Shown: in pieces, positions 47,574 through 55,322 of the stretch
Layout: each line of letters begins with the position of its first letter
Position numbering within the stretch: the first letter of the stretch is position 1
Assembly (NCBI GenBank): GCA_026391675.1
Contig: JAPLDQ010000020.1
Coordinates: 1-64,000, forward strand
Reading direction: 5' to 3'
DNA from: Bacteroidota bacterium
GTDB lineage: Bacteria > Bacteroidota > Bacteroidia > Bacteroidales > JACABE01
DNA: 64,000 nt
Made by a program: the position numbers and the translations under genes
The notes under the pieces: generated by a model
What the model saw: only the letters and a program-made list of their open reading frames with translations
Database searches by the model: none
Told to the model about the DNA's origin: nothing

Positions 47574-48242
47574 TTAAACACTCCAGTCAATTTCAGGTTT
47601 TCCCATCTGACGTAATAAGTCGTTGGTTTTAGAAAAATGCCTGCAACCGAAAAACCCACGGTAAACCGAGAAAGGAGAGGGGTGGGCTGCTTTCAGGATA
47701 TGATGTTTGTTTGCATCAATTAATGAAGATTTTGCCTGTGCATAATTACCCCATAAAATAAAAATCAATCCTTTTTTGTTTTCAGAAAGTTCACTGATTA
47801 CTTTATCTGTAAATATTTCCCAACCTTTGTTCTGGTGAGATGCAGCCTGATTAGCCCTTACTGTAAGTGTTGCATTAAGCAATAACACCCCTTGTTTTGC
47901 CCAGCTTTGTAGATTTCCCTTATTTGAATTTGCAATTCCAATATCAGTTTCAATTTCTTTAAAGATATTTTGCAGTGATGGAGGTGGTTTTATACCATCC
48001 TGTACAGAAAAACATAAGCCATGTGCTTGTCCTGCACCATGATAGGGGTCTTGTCCTAATAATACTACTTTTACCTGATCAAAAGGGGTAAGGTTAAATG
48101 CTTCAAATATTTGATTTCCAGGAGGGTATATTATGTGATTTTTTTTTTCTTCTACTAAAAATGATTTTAAATCTAAAAAATAAGCTTTTTCAAACTCATT
48201 TTTTAAAACTTCCAGCCAGGTTTCATTAATTTTAATACTCAT
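47574..48242 (-). CDS. ung: Uracil-DNA glycosylase
   Basis: Family 1 UNG removes uracil from DNA. The 222-residue protein contains the water-activating GQDPYHG (catalytic Asp), GLCFSV, LLLNATLTV and HPSPFSVYRGFFGCRHF with the catalytic His and the DNA-intercalating loop. It is full length. It converges with tsaD across a 62-bp gap that contains two copies of TAGTAATTA but no clear hairpin. Confidence 0.97.
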   Translation of the reverse strand: MSIKINETWLEVLKNEFEKAYFLDLKSFLVEEKKNHIIYPPGNQIFEAFNLTPFDQVKVVLLGQDPYHGAGQAHGLCFSVQDGIKPPPSLQNIFKEIETDIGIANSNKGNLQSWAKQGVLLLNATLTVRANQAASHQNKGWEIFTDKVISELSENKKGLIFILWGNYAQAKSSLIDANKHHILKAAHPSPFSVYRGFFGCRHFSKTNDLLRQMGKPEIDWSV

Positions 48243-48391
48243 TTAGCTTAGTTCTTTAATTGAGCAATATTTATTTTATTAAATCGTTTTATTGAACAAT
48301 ATTATGTTGAAAAATAAGGAACATTTTTTTCAACAAGTAAAATTATTCTGTAATTTTGCAAATATTAATCAATAATTTAGATTGTAAAAAT

Positions 48392-48523
48392 ATGAAAAAA
48401 ATTGGAATTATATTAGCAGCGTTTGTTATCATTATTATATTATTTTCAGCCTGTGCAGCCCAGCATAAATGTGATGCTTACAGTTCTGTTCACAGAGATA
48501 AAGTTGAAAAAGCTCCCTATTAA
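48392..48523 (+). CDS. Very small lipoprotein (43 aa)
   Basis: A 43-codon frame from ATG 48392 to TAA 48523. Residues 1-20 form a textbook lipoprotein signal with lipobox LFSAC (C21). The mature part is only 23 residues: CAAQHKCDAYSSVHRD, then KVEKAPY. I recall tiny Bacteroidota lipoproteins with a similar C-x-A-Y-S/G core. A TAATTTTG promoter box lies at 48351-48358 and the gene stands alone. The signal, composition and promoter make it likely real. Function unknown. Confidence 0.7.
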   Translation: MKKIGIILAAFVIIIILFSACAAQHKCDAYSSVHRDKVEKAPY

Positions 48524-48713
48524 ATAATTTATTATATTTATGCCATTACTGCAAAAATAGTCGTGGCTGTTAAGAAAAAAGACATTTTACTTAAATTTGT
48601 ATTTATTTAAATTGGAATTTTATTTTTTTATTCAAACTATTTAACAGACTATATATCAGCTTTTTTCTTAAGGTGAAATTTCTTCAAAAATTTTGAGTTT
48701 TTATTGCTTACAC

Positions 48714-49478
48714 ATGAAAAAAAGAAGTTTTCTACTACTGATTTTAATACTTTCATTTTTTGTAAGTAATACAACATTTAGTCAATCTCCGACTAATTTG
48801 GATAAAGCAGTACTTTATACCAAAGAAAAGGCTTTTTATCTGGTTTTGCATAGTGAAGGCTGGGGAATTGGTTATCGCAAAGGAAAACATTTAGCATTTA
48901 ACAAGACACAGCTTTTTGAAGGTGAAATCGTTGATATGAGCCATCCTAAAGAGACTAAAACAGAGAATCCTTATTTTGGTGATGCACATACTTTTGTTTA
49001 CGGACAATTGAATAGTGTTTATATTATCAGGGGTGGTACCGGTTTCAAAAAAATGTTAAACGATAAGCCTTATTGGGGTGGTGTTCAGTTAAGTTATATT
49101 TATTTTGGTGGTGTTTCATTGGGTCTGGCTCGTCCCAAATATCTTTATATTATCAATCAGGTTCCATATTCTAACGAATTTTTTTTAACACTGGAACGAT
49201 ATGATCCCAACAAGCATTTTCTTGATGATAATATATACGGTGGTGGCCCTTTATTTAAAGGATTTGAAAGCTTAAAACCTTATCCCGGTTTATATGGAAA
49301 ATTTGGTTTTAATTTTGAGTTTGGAGAATATGACGAAAAAATAAGAGCTATCGAAGTTGGAACCATATTCGATTATTATTTTGCAAAAATTCCAATGATG
49401 GCTGCAAACAAATATCCAAATTATTTCTTAACATTTTACATCAATATCCAATTTGGTAAAAGGTATAATCTTTATTAA
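48714..49478 (+). CDS. Exported beta-rich protein, probably outer-membrane barrel
   Basis: A 254-residue protein. I use the ATG at 48714 (a TTG at 48693 would add seven residues), which gives a clean signal peptide ending TTFSQS. The mature part is rich in aromatic residues and Gly in alternating strands (WGIGYRKGKHLAFN, YWGGVQLSYIYFGGVSLGL, KFGFNFEFGEY) and ends YFLTFYINIQFGKRYNLY. That beta-signal-like C-terminus suggests an outer-membrane beta-barrel. No specific family is recognised. TAAATTTG lies at 48592-48599. Its stop codon abuts that of the convergent protease gene with no gap. Confidence 0.65.
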   Translation: MKKRSFLLLILILSFFVSNTTFSQSPTNLDKAVLYTKEKAFYLVLHSEGWGIGYRKGKHLAFNKTQLFEGEIVDMSHPKETKTENPYFGDAHTFVYGQLNSVYIIRGGTGFKKMLNDKPYWGGVQLSYIYFGGVSLGLARPKYLYIINQVPYSNEFFLTLERYDPNKHFLDDNIYGGGPLFKGFESLKPYPGLYGKFGFNFEFGEYDEKIRAIEVGTIFDYYFAKIPMMAANKYPNYFLTFYINIQFGKRYNLY

Positions 49479-51599
49479 TTATCGTATCAGAATTTTCTGT
49501 TTGGCTACTTCCTTTTTATCGTTGCTCAGCTGTATAAAATACATACCTGATTTTAAATCACTCACATCTATGCTTTTAGTAAGCTGACCTGAGGTATTTG
49601 TCCATTCTTCATGATAAAGCTTTTTACCTTCAATACTGAAAATATCGCAATTTAAATTCTGAGTTTCATTACTTTTTAATGAGATATTCAGTATTTTGTC
49701 AGCAGGATTGGGATATACCGTAATATTCTGTATACTTTCAATATTATTTATACCAACTCCTGATGAAGTATAACTGATTTCCCAACCCTGATAATCATTT
49801 TCGCTGTCAGTAATCCATTCAATGTTTATTTCTTCGGCATTTACAGTAAGATCCTGAGGAATTGTAGTGCCTGAAAATGTTGCTACAACAGCATTTGGGA
49901 AAGTTGTTCTGACTTTAATTACATCATTATTCAATTCTGTATTTAAACTGTTAAAATGCAAGGTAATTGTTGCAATTGTAGTAGTTGAATTAGGTGATAT
50001 TAACCATTTACAATAGGTGTCAGGGTTATATTTTTTAGTATTGCTGCCATCCCTGATAATTCCTGATGTTGCATTTAATGTGGTATAAGATGCGCAATAG
50101 CTGGGTATATTTGCTTTATAGTTGATAAAGAATCCCGGTTTTACAGTATCTGCGTCAGAAGTAAAAGTAACGAATGCCTGCTTATTGGATGTTGTAACAG
50201 ATGAAGGCAGTGTCGTTCCCGAATAAGTACCGAGTAAAGGTGATGCAGCAGAATTTCCGTTGTAGATTTTAATCTGCCCATGACTGCTCTGCGTATTCAA
50301 TTTAGAAAAATTAAAAGTAAGTCCTGAAACAGAATCAACATTTGGAGAAATTAACCAGGAACAATTGCTGTTTTTCTGATAATTAAGTAATGGCCCACTT
50401 CCATCTTCAATACTGCCTTCAATTGATGCAATTGTTTTAGAGCCTGTGCAAAAAGCAGGATAAGTATAAAGTGAAGTATCAGGGTAAATATTAATGATTA
50501 ATTCCTGAGCCAGATTAAAATTTTGTCCCTGAGGTGATAATGAATTAACATAAAAATAACCATCAGCAGTTCCACCCCAGCCAAAGTTGAAATGGAAAAA
50601 AGTAGTATCCTGATAACCATCACATACAAAAGCGTGACCATTTATATTTGGAACAGACCAACCGGCATAATACAGCGGTATTTTTTTATTTAATTGAGCC
50701 AGCATCAGGCTGTCCCATTTTAAATTTGTACTGTCGCGAAAAACATAACGTACTTCAGGAGAATAGTTGAAATATGTTTTTAGTACATAAGCGGCTGAAT
50801 GGTTGTTCATTCCGGAACTATTGGCACTGTAATTCATACTAACACCAACACCACTCTGTGCAATTAATTCGCCTATAGCAGCATTGGGTCTGGATGGTAC
50901 ATCGCACATTGAATTCCATTTGTAAGTAGTATTCTGAAAGTCAGCAGAAAGCAAGCCATAAACAGGATGTGTATATGAAAAAGTTCCGGTTCCATGATCA
51001 GGGAAACGGTAATAATACATCAACTGACCCAGACAAGTAGCTACACAGCCTGTAACACAATGACCTCCGGGTCCGTTTACATCAGCAGGGCATTTGATGT
51101 TAAAATTATTATCCTGATTCCATTTGGAACTTACAAATGGAGCTATTGAGGGTGCTGTAGATTTAGGCATCTTATTTTGTATAAGATTCTGCCATAATTG
51201 AGCAATCTCAGCATTCGTTTTAAGCTTATTTTTTCTTACATTAAGAATGTCTGTTTTATAAGAATTCATCCACATCTGGAAAGGAGGGATGATATTGTTC
51301 GGATTATAACTGCTTTCGAATGAGTAAGCCAAAACAGGATATGTATTATCTTCAGCTGAAATAACAATATAACCTTGTCCGGCAATATTGAAAATATAAT
51401 AAACTGCGGTATTATTCTCAGAAATTGTATAAGCATTATCAATAAAAAAATCAGTTGAAATAAGCTGAGGATTGGATTCTTTTATTTTTTGTGTGTAAAA
51501 ATTCAGGGCAAGTTTTTTAGCTGTTTCAATTGGAACAACTTTGGCTTGTAATATATTGAAAATCAAACAAAAAAAGATATAAAGTGTAATTTTTTTCAT
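49479..51599 (-). CDS. C10 (streptopain-like) cysteine protease with T9SS domain
   Basis: A secreted protease of 706 residues. Order: signal peptide (1-19); Spi/SpeB-like propeptide (about 20-150); catalytic domain with HCVTGCVATCLGQLM (nucleophile Cys) and NGHAFVCDGYQD (His), plus WGGTADGYFYV; two CUB-like domains (about 385-490 and 500-610, each with C-x-W-L-I-S-P); and a T9SS type A sorting domain (VYPNPADKILNISL to the end). This is the layout of gingipain-like T9SS proteases of the C10 family. It should cross the outer membrane and be cell-anchored. TAAATTTG on the minus strand at 51629-51636 is a likely -7 element. Confidence 0.88.
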   Translation of the reverse strand: MKKITLYIFFCLIFNILQAKVVPIETAKKLALNFYTQKIKESNPQLISTDFFIDNAYTISENNTAVYYIFNIAGQGYIVISAEDNTYPVLAYSFESSYNPNNIIPPFQMWMNSYKTDILNVRKNKLKTNAEIAQLWQNLIQNKMPKSTAPSIAPFVSSKWNQDNNFNIKCPADVNGPGGHCVTGCVATCLGQLMYYYRFPDHGTGTFSYTHPVYGLLSADFQNTTYKWNSMCDVPSRPNAAIGELIAQSGVGVSMNYSANSSGMNNHSAAYVLKTYFNYSPEVRYVFRDSTNLKWDSLMLAQLNKKIPLYYAGWSVPNINGHAFVCDGYQDTTFFHFNFGWGGTADGYFYVNSLSPQGQNFNLAQELIINIYPDTSLYTYPAFCTGSKTIASIEGSIEDGSGPLLNYQKNSNCSWLISPNVDSVSGLTFNFSKLNTQSSHGQIKIYNGNSAASPLLGTYSGTTLPSSVTTSNKQAFVTFTSDADTVKPGFFINYKANIPSYCASYTTLNATSGIIRDGSNTKKYNPDTYCKWLISPNSTTTIATITLHFNSLNTELNNDVIKVRTTFPNAVVATFSGTTIPQDLTVNAEEINIEWITDSENDYQGWEISYTSSGVGINNIESIQNITVYPNPADKILNISLKSNETQNLNCDIFSIEGKKLYHEEWTNTSGQLTKSIDVSDLKSGMYFIQLSNDKKEVAKQKILIR

Positions 51600-51761
51600 A
51601 GTAAAGTGATTTTGAAAGTAAAGATTGACAAATTTACAAAATAATTTCGTATCGCTCTTAAATACTGTTATTTTTGTTTTCTAAAAGAAATGTTAAAAAT
51701 ATTTAAAATTGAAGCAACCTTTTTTAATACATTTGCGTCTTATAAGATATAGCTTAGTTTT

Positions 51762-54700
51762 ATGAAAAATAAAATTCTTTTTTTTATTTTCATTTCAATT
51801 TACTTATTTTTCAATATAAGCGATATTTATTCACAATCAGGTATTTCAGACCTTAATGGTTGGATTAGCAATAATCCTTTTAAAACAGATGTTTTTGTTG
51901 AAAACCTTGGGCAGTTTGATGGCTGGGCAAAGTCCTCAATGCCAATAAAATATACTATAAATAAATCCGATAAGATTTTTTTTACCAATCAGGGTGTAAT
52001 TTTCAGACTTGAAAAAACTGAACAATTATCTGAGGAAGAGCGCGAAAAACAGGAAAGACAAGATCAGGAAGAAACATCCCCAAAAAGCGAAATATTTTAT
52101 GTTAGCATGAATTGGGAAGGCTGTAATCCTGATGCTGAATTGATTGCAGATGAACAAACCGAAGGTTATTATACCTTTGGAGACAAAGGCTACGAAGCTG
52201 TAAAAGCTAAAGGCTATAAGAAATTGCTGTATAAAAATATGTATCCGAATATTGATGTTGAATATATTATTCCAGAAAAAGGAGGCATAAAATATAAGCT
52301 GATTTTGCATCCTGATGCTGATGTTTCAAAGATAAAAATGTTGTATAGCGGTGATATTGAAAAACTTAGAAAAGATAAACAAGATAATCTGATTATTAAA
52401 ACACTTGCCGGCGATATAACGGACCATGCTCCATTAAGCTATCATGAAGAAAATGACTCAAGTATTGCATCTTCCTTTATAATAAAAGGAAATTCGGTTT
52501 CTTTTCAGTTTAAAGGAGAAGCATTATCAAAAATATCTCATACCATTATTATTGACCCCTGGATTACACTGCCTTCAGGCTTATTGAATAACTATTTAGC
52601 GTTGGATATAGACCATGATAATTTTGGAAATGTTTATGTTTCAGGGGGTTCAGCTCCTTTTATGCTATCTAAGTATACTAATAATGGAAGTTTACTCTGG
52701 ACTTTTACAAATCCTTCATTCAATTGGAGTTACCTCGGTTATTATTCTGAATTTTGTTTACTGCCTAACAGTGGAACAACATATATAGGCGAAGGATGGT
52801 CAGGACCTTCGGATTCTACAGCACGTATCATGAAAATTTCAAGTTCTGGAACACTTATCTATACTTCACAGAAATTTGGAACTAATAATGAAATATTTAA
52901 AATAATTTATAATAATTGCAATAAAAAATTAATTGCCTTTGGAGGAGGGACCCATTCAAGTGATAATATTAAAATAATAGCCGATACTAATTTAAGCAGC
53001 AGTATATCAAAAAATTTTAATGCTTATAGTTGTAATAATAATGATATTGTTTCAGCTGTTTTGGACAATAATGGAGATTTCTTTGCTTTATCCACTGATG
53101 CAGTACCTTTTTGTACTGCTATTGAAGGACATCTGCAAAAAAGTTTATTTTCAACAGCATATTCTCCTCCCTGTGCTTTTGATGTACAAACCTCCTATTA
53201 TTTTGTAGAAGTTAATCTTTTTCAACCTTATCCAAATAGTATTTATACCGTTAGAGCTAATGTCCTGGCATTAAACAGCAACTATTTATTTAGTTATGAT
53301 GGTAAAATACTTAAAGCCTGGAATAAATCAAACGGAAGTCAATTGGGTTCAATAATAATTGATACCAGCTATACAGCGGGTAATCAAAGAACACATGAAG
53401 GCATAGATGTGGATGAATGCAGCAATGTGTATGTAGGAGGGACAAATAAAGTTCATTCGTTAAGCTTTAATGGAACTGCCTTTACTGTTCATCCCGTGAT
53501 TACAACCAATATATCAAATGAAGTGAGAGATTTAAAGCTTAATAAAAATTTGAATAAATTATATGTTTGTGGTAATGGTTTTGTTACTGAACTCAATGCT
53601 CCAATATCATGTAATGGTTCAACTATTTCTACAGTAATTTCAATTACCACTGATTCCTGCAGTGGGTCTGCATGTGTTTCAGCTACAGGAGGAATTCCTC
53701 CATATAATTATATGTGGAGCAATGGTTCAGCAAATAATTGTATAATCAGTGTCCCTATTGGGATTTATACAGTTACAGTTACAGATAATTCATGTAATTT
53801 TGCCAGCCGTATCGATACAGTAGCAATTAATTCCTATTTTCAAACTGTAATAAATCCCTCAACTCCGGTTATATGTTCAGGAGATAGTATAACATTAATT
53901 GGCTCAACCAATGGTTTTGGCATTAGCTATCATTGGAATAATGGACCCAACGGGAATACAATCAGTGTTTCTCCAATATTAACAACAACTTATACGCTTA
54001 CAGCAACCAATAATTTTTGTATTGATACTGCTAAAGTTACAGTAACAGTTAAACAACCCAAATATGTTTCAATCAACCCCACAATTTGTCAGGGTAGTAT
54101 GTTTCCGGTAGGAATACACTTATATTCATCTGCAGGTATTTATCATGATACTCTTTTATCCAATATTGGCTGTGACAGCATTATTACATGCAATCTGACT
54201 GTAAACCCAACTAAGTTTACAACATTAAATCAGGCAATTTGTCAGGGCGAAGTTTTTAGTGTTGGCATTCATAATTACTCAAATACAGGCATTTATAAGG
54301 ATACAATTGTATCTTATTCAGGATGTGATAGTATTATAACAACTCATTTAACAGTAAATCCTAAAAAACAACTCACAATTAATCCTTCTATCTGTCAGGG
54401 TAAATCATTTGTTGTTGGTCTACATAACTATACATCAGCCGGAACATATAGAGATACCCTTTTAACTTCATTTGGTTGTGATAGTATTGTTATAATAAAT
54501 CTATCAGTTAATCCAAATAAACAGACTTCAACAAATCCGGTAATTTGCCAGGGTGAAGTTTTTAATATTGGCACACATACATACACTGCTGCAGGAACTT
54601 ATATTGACACTCTTCTTACTTTTTCAGGATGTGATAGTATTGTTACTACAAATCTGACTGTTAAATCTACAAGTCAGATCAACCTGTATCCTGTTTTATG

Positions 54701-55310
54701 TCAGGGTGAAATATTTTATATAAATAATCATTCTTATTCTTCAACAGGAATTTATTCAGATACATTAATCAATTTTACTGGCTGCGATAGTATAATATAT
54801 ACTCATCTTACAATAAAACCTTTACCAATTGTAAACTTAGGATATGATGGTGAAATATGTGAATGGGAAACCATTGAATTAAGAATTAATCCCGGATATA
54901 CATCATATTTATGGCAGGATGGAAGTACGAATAATAATTTTGTTGTTACAAAACCCGGAATATACTGGATTATTGTAAATAATAACAACTGTATTGCATC
55001 TGATACTATAATTTATTATAAATGTAATGAAATAAATATCTGGATTCCAAATGCGTTTACACCTGATGGCGATGGGGTAAATGATATTTTTAAGATTGAA
55101 ACAACAACAGAGTTAAGTGATTTTCAAATGTATATATATAACCGTTGGGGGCAACAGATATTTGAAACAACGGATCTAAAATCAGGCTGGGATGGTAGTT
55201 TTATGGGAAATATAGTACCTATGGGAGTTTATACCTATAACATTCGAATAAAAGAAAAAATATATAATCAGGAACGACAATATTCAGGTAGGGTAACTTT
55301 AATCAGATAA
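51762..55310 (+). CDS. Giant T9SS type B (gliding-associated) surface protein
   Basis: A 1182-residue exported protein. After a signal peptide comes a DUF7948-like N-terminal domain (PFKTDVFVENLGQFDGWAKS, about 35-270), a beta-propeller-like middle (about 280-620), a SprB-like repeat (IPPYNYMWSNGS...YTVTVTDNSC) and an Ig-like module. Next come five tandem 51-residue units each with ICQG...GCDSI. The C-terminal gliding-motility-associated/T9SS type B domain (NAFTPDGDGVNDIF, YNRWGQQIFE, WDG) ends it. It should be a cell-surface adhesin or filament. It heads a tandem array of three paralogues and has TACATTTG at 51728-51735. Confidence 0.85.
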   Translation: MKNKILFFIFISIYLFFNISDIYSQSGISDLNGWISNNPFKTDVFVENLGQFDGWAKSSMPIKYTINKSDKIFFTNQGVIFRLEKTEQLSEEEREKQERQDQEETSPKSEIFYVSMNWEGCNPDAELIADEQTEGYYTFGDKGYEAVKAKGYKKLLYKNMYPNIDVEYIIPEKGGIKYKLILHPDADVSKIKMLYSGDIEKLRKDKQDNLIIKTLAGDITDHAPLSYHEENDSSIASSFIIKGNSVSFQFKGEALSKISHTIIIDPWITLPSGLLNNYLALDIDHDNFGNVYVSGGSAPFMLSKYTNNGSLLWTFTNPSFNWSYLGYYSEFCLLPNSGTTYIGEGWSGPSDSTARIMKISSSGTLIYTSQKFGTNNEIFKIIYNNCNKKLIAFGGGTHSSDNIKIIADTNLSSSISKNFNAYSCNNNDIVSAVLDNNGDFFALSTDAVPFCTAIEGHLQKSLFSTAYSPPCAFDVQTSYYFVEVNLFQPYPNSIYTVRANVLALNSNYLFSYDGKILKAWNKSNGSQLGSIIIDTSYTAGNQRTHEGIDVDECSNVYVGGTNKVHSLSFNGTAFTVHPVITTNISNEVRDLKLNKNLNKLYVCGNGFVTELNAPISCNGSTISTVISITTDSCSGSACVSATGGIPPYNYMWSNGSANNCIISVPIGIYTVTVTDNSCNFASRIDTVAINSYFQTVINPSTPVICSGDSITLIGSTNGFGISYHWNNGPNGNTISVSPILTTTYTLTATNNFCIDTAKVTVTVKQPKYVSINPTICQGSMFPVGIHLYSSAGIYHDTLLSNIGCDSIITCNLTVNPTKFTTLNQAICQGEVFSVGIHNYSNTGIYKDTIVSYSGCDSIITTHLTVNPKKQLTINPSICQGKSFVVGLHNYTSAGTYRDTLLTSFGCDSIVIINLSVNPNKQTSTNPVICQGEVFNIGTHTYTAAGTYIDTLLTFSGCDSIVTTNLTVKSTSQINLYPVLCQGEIFYINNHSYSSTGIYSDTLINFTGCDSIIYTHLTIKPLPIVNLGYDGEICEWETIELRINPGYTSYLWQDGSTNNNFVVTKPGIYWIIVNNNNCIASDTIIYYKCNEINIWIPNAFTPDGDGVNDIFKIETTTELSDFQMYIYNRWGQQIFETTDLKSGWDGSFMGNIVPMGVYTYNIRIKEKIYNQERQYSGRVTLIR
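54057..54821 (+). repeat. Five tandem 153-bp coding repeats
   Basis: The codons for I/L-C-Q-G begin at 54084, 54237, 54390, 54543 and 54696, so the period is exactly 153 bp (51 residues) each time. Each unit has the pattern CQG, G-x-H-x-Y, S/T-x-G-x-Y-x-D-T, GCDSI and a closing L-T/S-V strand. The two paralogues downstream contain only one such unit each, so the array was expanded in this gene. Confidence 0.9.
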
Positions 55311-55322
55311 ATTATTAATGAT

